A DNA stretch of 44,057 nucleotides from a virus. This document shows, in pieces, positions 25,179 to 34,727 of the stretch. A program made the position numbers and the translations under genes. Location of the stretch: IMG/VR virus record IMGVR_UViG_3300030020_000046, positions 1 to 44,057 of that record; one strand, 5' to 3'. Under the pieces are notes generated by a model that was not told the DNA's origin, searched no databases, and saw only the letters and a list, made by a program, of their open reading frames with translations. Numbering within the stretch: the stretch's first letter is position 1; each line of letters opens with the position of its first letter.

Positions 25179-27680
25179 ATGAAAAGCAATATAAAATGCA
25201 GTATGAAGGGTCGGTATAAAGTCGAAATCTTTAGTGGTAAAACACTAATGGAAACAACCGATTGGTTTGATAACGACATTACCAACACGGGAGTTCTTTA
25301 CCCTTTTACTTATCCATTCGCTAGATGTTTTATGTTTTTATCTATTGGTAGCGGTCAATTTACAGAACAAACCAATGGTCTTCAAAGTTATACTGGATTT
25401 TATAGCGGAGCAACGCCAATAAATACCTTCCAGACACAGGATGGGAATTATCAGACAGGAAGTTATATGGGATGGCCATTTTATGCTTCTGGATTAATTG
25501 GAAGTTCGGCTTGTGGAACTCAGTTTACTCCAAGTGGAGTTAATCTTTTTAGGGCATGGAATCTCCCATCAGGAACTGGTGCAATTGGAGGAACTGGATT
25601 AGAAATCGACTCATTTATGGTTTCCCCTTCGAGTGGTTCTGACCCAACAGGATGTTATCCATTTAGTTGCGTAAATCAATCTGTGTTTATTGCTTCTGGA
25701 TATAATGCGACGATTTATTACATGCTTTCTTTGAATTTTAATGATTACGCTCAACCTTATGTTTATTTTCCAACTGGCGTAAGTGGTAATGGCTACTTTA
25801 ATACAGGAAACGCCATTGTTGGAGGAGTCGATACAACATTAGTAAGTGGTTGGGCTAACCTGAGTGGAATTTATAGGCAATTATTTCCCGGTATTCAGTG
25901 TGTTGATAATTATGGCGGCTGTGTTGTCACTGACCATGGAGCAATGCTTGAACCAAATTTGGTAAATGCTTATAATTTATACTTCTATTTATCACCTGAC
26001 ATTTCTCAATATGCGGTATCTAAATATGATAGTATAGGACATTTTGGTAATTCGGCGGAATACGATGGTTATAATTCTTATGGTCTATGCGCTAATTATT
26101 CAGAATATACATCCTATACCGGAGCCACAAATCCAAGTGCGGCAATTACCAACGTCTCTAATCCGGGAGCACCAGCAGATGAAAATACTTTTTATTATTC
26201 GGGAGATTCAGTACCTAATTCGTCAGTTCAGTTAAGTTATGTAAACCCTCCTGTTTTAACCGCCACAAACGAAAATTTACATTTATCTAATTTACCAAAT
26301 ATTTCTGGATATACGGGTTTAGTTATAAGTAGTACATTTCAATATAATAGTCAAAGTTTCGTTAATGCAACTGGACAGACTATAGATTACGCATCTCCCG
26401 GTGGTAGTTTATTTAGTAGTACTATTCCTAATTATGGACAACCAGCCGTATTTTCTACTGCACTTCGCAGAATTCCTCCTACAATTACGGGGGGAAGAAT
26501 TCAAAAGGCCACAAAATCATCCAGAATATCTCCAATCCAAGCATTAGGATGGAATGCTCGTTATGGTTCGTTGGTTTTAGCTAATATAAACGGATTAACT
26601 AATATAGGTTCTTTACAAACAATTCCAAATTATCCTTATATGGAATATTTGTTTTTTGATACCTCTGGAAGAGCAGCTAATATGCCACATTATCGTATTA
26701 TCCCAGAAATTTATTTAACAAATCGTGGTACTGGAGTTTATCAAGCCGTATTTAGTATAACCGGACAGGGCGTAAGCGGTGCATCTGGAAGTCCTATTCA
26801 AAGACTATTGAATGTAACTGGATTTATGGGTGGTTACAACGCCGGTAATACTACTGGATTATATACTAACTATCCTTGGACGGGCTATATAGACCCAGCC
26901 GCTCCGGGAGACGGTAATTTAGCACAATCGGGAATTATATTCAGCGGGGTAAATATCCCGTCTAATCTAACTGGAAGTTATAGTACGGGGACATATGGAT
27001 ATGGAGCAGTTTACGGAATTATAACTCCTTATTCTGGATTTACTGGTTTACCTTATGATTGTTGTCTTCTTGATAATCCAGTATGGAGTGGTTTTTCAGG
27101 CGACCAAGGAATAAGAACATTACCGAACCCAACGGGTGAAACCGGATTACTTTGCTGGCCTTATCCGGGTTCCAAAATAGGTTTGGCTATAACAGGACTT
27201 CAATATTGGTATCCGACTTTTTACACTGGTTACGTTTATTCTGATACAAATAATTATATTAGTCAAAGTGGTTTTCAGTTAGTAGGTAATGTAACGGGTT
27301 CTGTTGGAACATCTATTCTTTCTTCGGCGGGCGCGGGTACTTATACGATTGGAAGCGTGTCTATTACCGTGAATTCTTCTCATCAGATAACAGCCTCAAC
27401 AGTGACAGGAATAGCGAGTATTGTTGCGGCAGCAAATGCAACATCGGGTTTCGTACCAACTAATTTGTGTGCGCCTTCTGGAAAGATTCATCACTTAGAA
27501 TATTATACAGGAAATAATTTTACTGGCGGCTATAGACTTCTCCCAAATTACGCCTCGGGAAATAATAATTTTACAGGAGTCGGGGGTAACACTTATTCTC
27601 CAATTCGGGGCGGAGCATTTCCGGGATTAAGTTCCCAGAATGGTATGCAGATTTATTTTGATTTTATTTGGTCAGCTTAA
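25179..27680 (+). CDS. Large virion-like protein, paralogue of next gene
   Basis: 833 residues, beta-rich and Gly/Ser/Tyr-rich, like tail fibre or baseplate-associated proteins. The N-terminal 60 residues (GRYKVEIFSGKTL, DNDITNTGVLYP, FARCFMFLSIGSG) align with the start of the next gene and look like a common attachment domain. The middle has repeated SGYTG and TGLY-type patterns. There is no signal peptide, in contrast to the fibres at 2-13 kb. Start ATG 25179 follows AAAAGGA by 8 nt. Function in the virion is likely. No catalytic motif was recognised. Confidence 0.55.
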   Translation: MKSNIKCSMKGRYKVEIFSGKTLMETTDWFDNDITNTGVLYPFTYPFARCFMFLSIGSGQFTEQTNGLQSYTGFYSGATPINTFQTQDGNYQTGSYMGWPFYASGLIGSSACGTQFTPSGVNLFRAWNLPSGTGAIGGTGLEIDSFMVSPSSGSDPTGCYPFSCVNQSVFIASGYNATIYYMLSLNFNDYAQPYVYFPTGVSGNGYFNTGNAIVGGVDTTLVSGWANLSGIYRQLFPGIQCVDNYGGCVVTDHGAMLEPNLVNAYNLYFYLSPDISQYAVSKYDSIGHFGNSAEYDGYNSYGLCANYSEYTSYTGATNPSAAITNVSNPGAPADENTFYYSGDSVPNSSVQLSYVNPPVLTATNENLHLSNLPNISGYTGLVISSTFQYNSQSFVNATGQTIDYASPGGSLFSSTIPNYGQPAVFSTALRRIPPTITGGRIQKATKSSRISPIQALGWNARYGSLVLANINGLTNIGSLQTIPNYPYMEYLFFDTSGRAANMPHYRIIPEIYLTNRGTGVYQAVFSITGQGVSGASGSPIQRLLNVTGFMGGYNAGNTTGLYTNYPWTGYIDPAAPGDGNLAQSGIIFSGVNIPSNLTGSYSTGTYGYGAVYGIITPYSGFTGLPYDCCLLDNPVWSGFSGDQGIRTLPNPTGETGLLCWPYPGSKIGLAITGLQYWYPTFYTGYVYSDTNNYISQSGFQLVGNVTGSVGTSILSSAGAGTYTIGSVSITVNSSHQITASTVTGIASIVAAANATSGFVPTNLCAPSGKIHHLEYYTGNNFTGGYRLLPNYASGNNNFTGVGGNTYSPIRGGAFPGLSSQNGMQIYFDFIWSA

Positions 27681-27681
27681 T

Positions 27682-29430
27682 ATGCCTGTTAATCACTTAA
27701 ATTTAGGCGGTCAGTTCAAAGTCGATGTTTACAATAAAAGCGGGGAATTATTAAGAACGTCGAACTATATTGATAATTTTATCACAAATTCGGGAACACT
27801 ATATCCTTACTATTTTGCGTTTGCTGACTGCTTTAGATATTTAAGTTTAGGAACGGGAACTGGAGTCAATTCTACTGGAAGTGGCGTTTACCCAGCTACT
27901 ACTGGATTAATGAGTGGGGTTTCTGGATTTCAATATTTAGATTCTGGGTTTTATACTACAGGAGGATTTTTAGCTGCTGGTTGTGGTAATTACGCTAATC
28001 CGGCGTCAAACACAATAAGTTTAATTAGACAATGGGGTTTGCCAGATATAACGGGTGATATTTTTAATTCAACTTATAATTTTAAAGAGATAATGGTTAG
28101 TCCCGGTAGACCTTATGTTTCTGGTTATACAGACCTTTCTTATACTACGCTAACTGGATTATGTAGTTGCTCAGAAATAGCGTATTCCTTGGCTGAAGAT
28201 GGTTCCCACGTAACTGGCAAGGATTGTTCTCAGATAGCTAGCTATTATTCACTTTTACAAGGTCTCCCAGAACAAATAAATAATCAATATGGAAGTAGTG
28301 CTGGTACAAGGACAAGACTAAAACTGTGTGATGCGTCTGCGGCTTTCGCAAGAATCACCGGAAACTTTTCTGTAAATTCTGGAGATGTGATGACGGTAAC
28401 TTATCAATTAAATATAACTTTTAACACCGGGATACAAACTGGAATTTATACTGGAATTCCTCATCCTCCAGATGCAAATTGGAGTACTTTGGGATTTGTT
28501 TCTAATATCACTAATCCGGGAATAAAATTAATTATAGATAGCACAATGGCCCAAAACAATCAAACCATTTCTGCTCCAAATAATAATTGGAGATTACAGC
28601 AATATGATTACGTTTATGGTTCTTTTACTACTTCTAATTTATATGGGGAATCTTTTATCCCATCGTTAGGCATTCCATTAGAACCTTCTTGTATTTATGA
28701 TATTGGTGGTTCTTTTTCTGCTTATGTTTCTGATGATAATACTCAATTTTTAGTAAGTACAACCGGAGGAGAATGTCCAACTGGACTATATAAACCTTGG
28801 AATACTGCTGGGAAAACACTACCTCAGAATTCTGGTATTTTACCTTTTAATATCCTAGTTAGCGGAAATAGTACTTCTGGAGCGTATTATCAAAACTCTA
28901 ATTATTGGTATCAAAATCCATATAATATAAGAAGTTCCACAAGTTCCGTCGAATATCCAAACACAGGAGACGTTTCTACATCTTCAACTCCAACACCGAA
29001 AGTTTATAGTGGTGTACAATCCCGTTCTTATTTTTCGAGTGGTTATCGTGGGGGTTCTATTACAACGTCTTATCAATTTCCACAGTTTTATATTAATTTA
29101 GGGATTGGAGCCATACAATACGTTCGAAGTTATATTCTTGGATATATTGACCCAGTGACAATTTCAACTACTTATAGCGTTGGTCCTAATGCTGATTATA
29201 TAAATGTAGTACCATTTTTTGATTGTCTGTTATCTGGATTAAGTGGTTCAGGATATTTCATCCCAACCATACAAACTGGTGGCAGCAACAACTCTCCAAC
29301 TACTAAAATTATTAATTCAAGTTCTTTAGAATATAATTATCTAACTGGACAGGGTGGTAGTTTATTTCCAATATTTAATAGTATACTTACTTGGACGGCA
29401 GCGTGTCCTTCGGGAGTGATAGGTTGTTAA
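27682..29430 (+). CDS. Virion-like protein, paralogue of preceding gene
   Basis: 582 residues from ATG 27682, 1 nt after the preceding stop; an overlapping start at 27640 is rejected because the alignment with the paralogue begins here (GQFKVDVYNKSGE, DNFITNSGTLYP, FADCFRYLSLGTG). Beyond the first 70 residues the two proteins differ, so a shared docking domain with exchanged bodies is likely. Several Cys occur in pairs (LCSCSE, near 158). No enzymatic motif is seen. It is followed by a GTGTAATTA motif and the protease gene. Confidence 0.55.
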   Translation: MPVNHLNLGGQFKVDVYNKSGELLRTSNYIDNFITNSGTLYPYYFAFADCFRYLSLGTGTGVNSTGSGVYPATTGLMSGVSGFQYLDSGFYTTGGFLAAGCGNYANPASNTISLIRQWGLPDITGDIFNSTYNFKEIMVSPGRPYVSGYTDLSYTTLTGLCSCSEIAYSLAEDGSHVTGKDCSQIASYYSLLQGLPEQINNQYGSSAGTRTRLKLCDASAAFARITGNFSVNSGDVMTVTYQLNITFNTGIQTGIYTGIPHPPDANWSTLGFVSNITNPGIKLIIDSTMAQNNQTISAPNNNWRLQQYDYVYGSFTTSNLYGESFIPSLGIPLEPSCIYDIGGSFSAYVSDDNTQFLVSTTGGECPTGLYKPWNTAGKTLPQNSGILPFNILVSGNSTSGAYYQNSNYWYQNPYNIRSSTSSVEYPNTGDVSTSSTPTPKVYSGVQSRSYFSSGYRGGSITTSYQFPQFYINLGIGAIQYVRSYILGYIDPVTISTTYSVGPNADYINVVPFFDCLLSGLSGSGYFIPTIQTGGSNNSPTTKIINSSSLEYNYLTGQGGSLFPIFNSILTWTAACPSGVIGC

Positions 29431-29449
29431 TACCAAATATCAAAAATTT

Positions 29450-29458
29450 GTGTAATTA
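29450..29458 (+). promoter_or_regulatory. GTGTAATTA motif, palindromic form
   Basis: Exact GTGTAATTA followed by CA, making TGTAATTACA, a perfect 10-bp palindrome shared with the site at 35118. It is 18 nt before the ATG at 29468, which has AAAGGA close upstream. Confidence 0.5.
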
Positions 29459-29467
29459 CAAAGGATT

Positions 29468-31069
29468 ATGTCACCAAAAGAGTTACCATTTCATAATATA
29501 TTTGCGTCAGTAATTCGTCCCGTAGTTTCCGAAGAAAAGGACAAACTACTCGCTATTGCTTCAATGGATGAACTTTCTAAATTTGTTCCTAATATTGATA
29601 CACTTCGTAACATAGACCTTCTTCCTGTCGCTTTCGATGCTTGTGTTGTTAACCGTGGAAACAAGAACGGCGATATCATTAATACTGAGATTGCTCTTGC
29701 CACCTACAAGACATTTATCAACAAATTTATCGACACAGAACATAATAGACAGAAGGTCATTGGTGTTATTTTAACTGCTTCTTTAAGTGAGTTTCATACT
29801 AACAAAATTCTTACAGAAGACGACGTAAGAGGTAAAGATATTCCTTTTAATATAACTTTGGGTGGTGTTTTATGGAGAGCGGTAAATGGCGATTTGTGTG
29901 ACCTTGTAGAAGATTCAAGTGACCAAGACTCAGATAATTATCGCAAAGTATCGGCTAGTTGGGAACTTGGATTCTCTGGTTATGATGTTGTAGAATTAGA
30001 ACCGGGAGACAAAAACTTATCAGAAGGAAAAATCATTAAAGACCCAGAATTTTTAAAGAAAATTGACAAATACCTAAAGTCTTCTGGTGGTTCTGGTTGT
30101 AAAGATAATAAAAACTATTATCGTATGCCTAATGAAAATGTAATAGCCATGGGTATTGGTTTAACTGAAAAACCAGCCGCAGAAGTTAAGGGTATTGCAA
30201 CTAATGTTGACCAAAAAGAACCTGAAGCAAAGGCGGAATCTGTTGCCTCTGAAGACCTAAATAAAAAAAATATCACAACAATTGCAGAAAGTATTTCACA
30301 AACACAACAAATCAATGTAAAAAGAGAAAGAACAGCTATTATGAAAATTAATTCAATCACAGACATTACGGATGAAAATTTAAAACAGTGTTCGGCTTCG
30401 GCTGTCGCTGAGTTCATTCAGTCAGAACTTTCAAAGGCTAGTAAGACCTTTACTGAAGAAAAGGCGCAACAAGCTCAAGCGGCACAACAAGTTCAGGCTA
30501 CTGCTCAAGAACTTAATAAGAAACTTGACGAAATGAAGGCATCTTTGGATGCGATGGCTAAGGAAAAGGCCGACCGTGATAAAGTTGATGCCTTTAATAC
30601 TCGTATGAGCGAAACGGTCGCTTCTTATGAATTGCCTGATGAAGTAGCTACGATTGTTGCTGATGATTTGAAGAATATTTCAACTGCCGAAGCTTATGCT
30701 TCATGGAAAACCAAGGCTGAGACTCTTTTGAAGCCATATTCTAAGTCCGCTATTGCTGCTGCTAAGAAAGCTAAAGCTGATATGGATGAAGCAGAAGCAT
30801 CCAAGAAAAAGAAAGATATGGAAGACGCCGAAGCTAAGGTTAAGGCTGATAAAGATGCTGCTGACAAGGCTGCTAATGACAAAGACGGTAAAAAGGGTGC
30901 CAATGCCTCAACGGAAGCGATTGCATCAGCCGTAGAAGGTGCTTTGGATAATGCTAATGTCACGAAGGGCGGTTTGCCAAATAGTTCAAGTGCCGTAGCA
31001 CAGGGACTAAAAGAAAAATTTAAGACCGCATTTGCGGAAGAAGGTTTTATTATCACACCAACGAAATAA
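29468..31069 (+). CDS. Prohead protease fused to scaffold
   Basis: 533 residues. The N-terminal 175 resemble phage capsid maturation serine proteases: NKNGDIINTEIAL near 65, the His in DTEHNRQKVIG (H92), and VSASWELGF with S162 or S164 as the likely nucleophile. A variable linker follows. From about 292 to the end the protein is charged, rich in Ala, Lys and Glu with coiled-coil stretches (QQAQAAQQVQATAQELNKKLD), as in internal scaffold proteins that the protease later removes. An in-frame ATG at 30341 after a purine-rich stretch could give the scaffold alone, 242 residues, as in lambda C/Nu3. The gene stands directly before the decoration-like and capsid genes, as expected. Confidence 0.7.
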   Translation: MSPKELPFHNIFASVIRPVVSEEKDKLLAIASMDELSKFVPNIDTLRNIDLLPVAFDACVVNRGNKNGDIINTEIALATYKTFINKFIDTEHNRQKVIGVILTASLSEFHTNKILTEDDVRGKDIPFNITLGGVLWRAVNGDLCDLVEDSSDQDSDNYRKVSASWELGFSGYDVVELEPGDKNLSEGKIIKDPEFLKKIDKYLKSSGGSGCKDNKNYYRMPNENVIAMGIGLTEKPAAEVKGIATNVDQKEPEAKAESVASEDLNKKNITTIAESISQTQQINVKRERTAIMKINSITDITDENLKQCSASAVAEFIQSELSKASKTFTEEKAQQAQAAQQVQATAQELNKKLDEMKASLDAMAKEKADRDKVDAFNTRMSETVASYELPDEVATIVADDLKNISTAEAYASWKTKAETLLKPYSKSAIAAAKKAKADMDEAEASKKKKDMEDAEAKVKADKDAADKAANDKDGKKGANASTEAIASAVEGALDNANVTKGGLPNSSSAVAQGLKEKFKTAFAEEGFIITPTK

Positions 31070-31098
31070 ATTAACAGAAACAACAGGAGAAAAAAAAT

Positions 31099-31683
31099 AT
31101 GCCATTACTAAGACCATTGAGAGATTATAACGAGAAAGATGTATTGAATCTTTACACGTTTTCGGGCCAGACAAGTTCAGGCCAAATTGTTAACAAGGGA
31201 ACTCTTGTTGCTATTCCAGCCAGCGGGGGTTGGAGAAATGACCTAGAGCCATTGAATATTCTTGGCCAATATGGTGATTTTAGCGTGAACAACGTTCAAG
31301 CTTTGCGTTACGGGACTTCTGCTTATGTTACATATTATGGTACTGGCAGTTATACTTCTGGTTTCGTCGGCGAATACCCAATCGGTATTACCCTGTTTGA
31401 TATCCGCGAATTGGACGAAAACAACATTCCTCTTAAGTATAACCCTCGCAAGGCTGCTGAGTTGGAAGCTTGTATTTCCGGTCAAACGGTTCCTATCGTT
31501 ACCCGTGGTACCTTCCTTTATTCTGGTCTTACTGGTAACGTTCAAGGAGGTCAGGCTCTTTATGGTAGCACGAGCGGAACGATTGTTGCGCTACAAAATA
31601 CTGGAGTTCTTCCACAAATTGGTATCGCTCTCGGTGGAACAGGTGCAGATGGTTCTGCTCTTATCAGATTGGGACTTTACTAA
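31099..31683 (+). CDS. Candidate capsid decoration protein
   Basis: 194 residues, Gly-, Ser- and Thr-rich and all-beta. The second half has SGQTVPIVTRGTFLYSG and GGTGADGSALIRLGLY, similar in style to decoration and head-stabilising proteins found between protease and major capsid genes. AGGAG stands 9 nt before the ATG. Codons favour the set used in the capsid gene, which suggests high expression. The role is inferred from position and composition. Confidence 0.5.
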   Translation: MPLLRPLRDYNEKDVLNLYTFSGQTSSGQIVNKGTLVAIPASGGWRNDLEPLNILGQYGDFSVNNVQALRYGTSAYVTYYGTGSYTSGFVGEYPIGITLFDIRELDENNIPLKYNPRKAAELEACISGQTVPIVTRGTFLYSGLTGNVQGGQALYGSTSGTIVALQNTGVLPQIGIALGGTGADGSALIRLGLY

Positions 31684-31718
31684 GATTAATAATTAAATAA
31701 AAAAAAGGAAAAACATTT

Positions 31719-32909
31719 ATGCAAATCCAACTTAAAAACACTCCAGAACAAATTGAGCTTATCAAGGCCATGGGTTCTTCCAAGCAGTCGGTTGCCCGTG
31801 AAGCCACAGAAGCTATTGCTGCTTTCTTGGCCCCCGTCCTTAAGAAAGTCTTGATGACTGCGGGTACGGCGTCAACAATCTATCGTGATATGGAATATGA
31901 CGAAGATTCAGACCCATCTATTCCACTCGATTTGTTCTACAATGAAGGTACTGGATACGTATCTATTTGGAGTCAGTCACAAGCTGGTGGTCTTCCTACT
32001 TCACAAGTTTCTGGTATGGCTGAAATCAAGATTGGTACTTACCGCCTTGACTCTGCTGTATCTTTCAACAAGAAATACGCCCGCAAGAGCCGTTTGGACG
32101 TTGTTTCCAAGGCCATTGAACGTATGGTCAACGAAGTTTTGGTTAAGCAGGAGCGTAATGCTTGGGCTGTCGTTTTGAAGTCTCTCGCTGAAGCCTACAC
32201 CCCAATTCTTGGTCCCGGTCAGTCTTCTACCAGTACCTATGGTCACACGATTGCGGCTACTAACGCCGGTCAGTTCCTTTTGGCTGACTTAAACAATCTT
32301 ATTCTCCGTATCAAGAGAATCAACGAATCGTACAGCGCAAACACTCCAGTTCAGCCTTACTCACACGGTATTACTGACCTGTATGTTGCTCCTGAAATCA
32401 AAGCGATGGTTCGTGCGTTTGCTTACAACCCAATTAACACCACTTCCAGCGATTCAACCGCTATTGGTGGTATCCGTGGTCAATTCCTTTCCGAAAACCT
32501 CCGCGACGAGATTTTTAGAAACGCTGGTATGCAGAGTATTTACGGCGTTAACCTCGTAGAACTCGTCGAATTCGGTAACAGTCAGAAATACAACGTTTTG
32601 TTCAACCAATTCGCTGCTTCTAGCAATGCTGCTACTCAGGTTCAAGGTTCATCGACCTACAGCGCAACTGGTTCCGCTTCTTGGACTTCATCGACCACTC
32701 AGCAAATCGCTGTTGGTATTGATAATACTCGCGGTGCGTTTGTTCGCCCGGTCGCAGTTCAAGCTGAATCCGGTGGAACGTTCTCAGTTCTTCCCGATGG
32801 TCAATTCGACATGTACGGTTCCAGAGTCCAGAAAGTTGGATTCTATGGATTTCTCGAAGAGGGTCGCGTGTGTCTCGACGCCCGCTCGGTCGTTGGCATC
32901 GTGATATAA
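31719..32909 (+). CDS. Major capsid protein
   Basis: 396 residues. Position after protease, scaffold and decoration genes, and the length, fit the HK97-fold major capsid protein. The N-terminal helix (to about 60) is followed by a D/E-rich loop (MEYDEDSDPSIPLDLF) resembling the E-loop and by long alpha segments (RKSRLDVVSKAIERMVNEVLVKQERNAW split by strands). Codon use is strongly biased toward C-ending codons and the GC content is higher than that of the neighbours, as expected of the most expressed gene. A strong terminator follows within 20-50 nt. No HK97-like crosslinking Lys/Asn pair can be assigned by eye. Confidence 0.82.
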   Translation: MQIQLKNTPEQIELIKAMGSSKQSVAREATEAIAAFLAPVLKKVLMTAGTASTIYRDMEYDEDSDPSIPLDLFYNEGTGYVSIWSQSQAGGLPTSQVSGMAEIKIGTYRLDSAVSFNKKYARKSRLDVVSKAIERMVNEVLVKQERNAWAVVLKSLAEAYTPILGPGQSSTSTYGHTIAATNAGQFLLADLNNLILRIKRINESYSANTPVQPYSHGITDLYVAPEIKAMVRAFAYNPINTTSSDSTAIGGIRGQFLSENLRDEIFRNAGMQSIYGVNLVELVEFGNSQKYNVLFNQFAASSNAATQVQGSSTYSATGSASWTSSTTQQIAVGIDNTRGAFVRPVAVQAESGGTFSVLPDGQFDMYGSRVQKVGFYGFLEEGRVCLDARSVVGIVI

Positions 32910-32928
32910 TCGTCAATGTTTTCAATGT

Positions 32929-32959
32929 AACGGTGGGTTTTATAGCCCACCGTTTTTTT
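32929..32959 (+). terminator. Rho-independent terminator after capsid gene
   Basis: A 9-bp stem AACGGTGGG / CCCACCGTT with an 8-nt loop and seven T. It would end transcription of the head operon before the homing endonuclease. Confidence 0.88.
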
Positions 32960-32970
32960 ATTATTTTTAC

Positions 32971-32999
32971 TTGACGAAACAAGAAACTTGACCTATAAT
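32971..32999 (+). promoter_or_regulatory. Sigma-70-type promoter of homing endonuclease
   Basis: TTGACG at 32971-32976 and TATAAT at 32994-32999, separated by 17 nt. It is close to the consensus and lies just after the terminator. A transcript would begin about 4 nt before the ATG at 33010. Confidence 0.7.
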
Positions 33000-33009
33000 A
33001 ATGATAGGT

Positions 33010-34719
33010 ATGAGAAACATTTGGAAACCAGAAGAAGATAAGATTATTATTGATAAGTATGAGACTATTCCGTTGCTGGAGATAGTAAAACTGCTCCCCG
33101 GTAGAAATTATAACGCCGTAAAAGCAAGGCAAACATTTTTGGGCGTTTGTAAGAAATACCAAAAAGACGAATTATTCTTTGAAGTACCAAATACGGTTAA
33201 TAGTAGTATTAGTGGAATTATAGCAAGCGATGGGCATTTATCACCCAAGAAAGGAAACAGGGCTGGAAGAGTATGCCTCGGCATTAACACGAAAGACATA
33301 TTTTTGCTGCAAGAATTTAATCGTTTAGCCAAATCCAATTATATGATTTCCTCTACTGAAAAACAAGCAATATTTCTTGACAAAAGAAGCGGAAAAACCT
33401 ACCATTATTTAGATAAAAAATCTAGATTGGAAATTTCTTCAGCCGATAAATGGTTAGAAGACTTATATAAAAATTGGAATATCCATTCCGGCAAAAAGAG
33501 TCATAATCTCGAACCGCCAAAAGAATCAAACAACCTAGACAATTATCTTGCTTATATTTCGGGGATTATTACTGGAGATGGTTCTATTTTTGTAAACGGT
33601 CCTCAAGCCGAAAATTGTATTAGAATATCTATTTTAGGAACGGAGAAACTCCTCATTTGGATAAAGTCAACGGTAGAAGCTTTTCTTAATGACAAAATTA
33701 AAGCTAGTATTCATCCAGAACATAAAAACAAGAACCTATATACCTTTAATATAAATGGCATCAACGCCGCTAGAATCATTCATAAAATTAATTCCATGGA
33801 AGTACTAAAATTGGCTCGCAAATGGGAAAAACCAGAAGTATTAGAAATTATTGAAATATTAAAAAATAAATATCCCTCATTATTTAATGAGCCATTAAAA
33901 AATAAAATACTTTCAATAAATCAATTACTTAATCAATGTGAAGTGGAATTTACACAAGAAGATAAAATATTTAATATACCGAGTAAAAATATAATTATTA
34001 AGGTCGTAGAACTATATAATTCTAAAGAACCAAATGGCCAATTAAATTTTTTAAAACAATCTGTTGATAAACGAGTTATACAAATCTTCGAGAATGAACT
34101 CTTAGACAAACCTAAAATCGTCTTCAGTCGCCTCAAACACTACTTGGGGCTAGTCAAAAGACGTATTTTTGCGCGTAAATGTGAAGTCCGACTAATTGAT
34201 TTTAATACCAAAAACAAATTTCTAGATAAATACCATATCCAAGGACAGGATTATGGTTCGGGAATATTCTTGGGACTTTTCTATAAAAACCGGCTGGTTA
34301 ACGTAATGACATTCTCGGTTAGAGATAACGACTATGAACTATCCCGCTTTTCGGGGATAAATCATTTTAATGTCTGCGGCGGGGCATCTAAATTATTATC
34401 TTTTTTTGAGAAAAATTACCATCCACATCACGTTTTCTCCTTTGCTGATAAAAGATGGTCTGTCGGGAATCTTTATTACCAATTAGGCTTTCAATTAACC
34501 AAAGAAAATGAACCAAGTTATTTTTATTTCCACCCCCCGGAAAAGAAACTCCATCATAAGTTTGGATTTAGGCATAAGTATTTAATTAATAAGTTGTTAA
34601 ATTACGACGCTAGTAAAACTGAATGGGAGAATATGAGCAGCCATGGATGGCAACGCATCTACGACTGCGGCTTAATAAAATTTGAAAAATCATATACAAA
34701 TACCCAAGTTCCCCTATAA
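33010..34719 (+). CDS. LAGLIDADG homing endonuclease with HTH and extra C-terminal domain
   Basis: 569 residues from ATG 33010 (ATG 33001 would lie immediately after the TATAAT box). Residues 1-42 are a Myb/SANT-like HTH (WKPEEDKIIIDKY, LLPGRNYNAVKARQ). Two LAGLIDADG motifs follow: SGIIASDG (68-75, D74) and SGIITGDG (184-191, D190), so one chain can form the full active site. From about 385, a C-terminal domain has LGLFYKNRLVNVMTF, GGASKLLSFF, FADKRWSVGNLYYQLGF and RIYDCG, the block found at the end of several phage homing endonucleases and possibly GNAT-like. It is a free-standing mobile gene inserted between the capsid and neck genes, with its own promoter, and presumably targets a nearby site. 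Confidence 0.82.
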   Translation: MRNIWKPEEDKIIIDKYETIPLLEIVKLLPGRNYNAVKARQTFLGVCKKYQKDELFFEVPNTVNSSISGIIASDGHLSPKKGNRAGRVCLGINTKDIFLLQEFNRLAKSNYMISSTEKQAIFLDKRSGKTYHYLDKKSRLEISSADKWLEDLYKNWNIHSGKKSHNLEPPKESNNLDNYLAYISGIITGDGSIFVNGPQAENCIRISILGTEKLLIWIKSTVEAFLNDKIKASIHPEHKNKNLYTFNINGINAARIIHKINSMEVLKLARKWEKPEVLEIIEILKNKYPSLFNEPLKNKILSINQLLNQCEVEFTQEDKIFNIPSKNIIIKVVELYNSKEPNGQLNFLKQSVDKRVIQIFENELLDKPKIVFSRLKHYLGLVKRRIFARKCEVRLIDFNTKNKFLDKYHIQGQDYGSGIFLGLFYKNRLVNVMTFSVRDNDYELSRFSGINHFNVCGGASKLLSFFEKNYHPHHVFSFADKRWSVGNLYYQLGFQLTKENEPSYFYFHPPEKKLHHKFGFRHKYLINKLLNYDASKTEWENMSSHGWQRIYDCGLIKFEKSYTNTQVPL

Positions 34720-34720
34720 T
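34715..34720 (+). promoter_or_regulatory. TATAAT box before small head/neck gene
   Basis: TATAATAAGTTATATG overlaps the end of the homing endonuclease and reaches the start at 34728. It nearly equals the string before 14700. No good -35 is visible. Confidence 0.35.
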
Positions 34721-34727
34721 AAGTTAT

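Noticed and set aside
27640-27681. Start at 27640 for the second paralogue
   Set aside because: Alignment with its paralogue and the spacing after the stop favour ATG 27682.
30694-31083. Long minus-strand frame opposite the scaffold
   Set aside because: Shadow of an Ala/Lys/Glu-rich coding region; its product is Ala/Ser/Leu low complexity.
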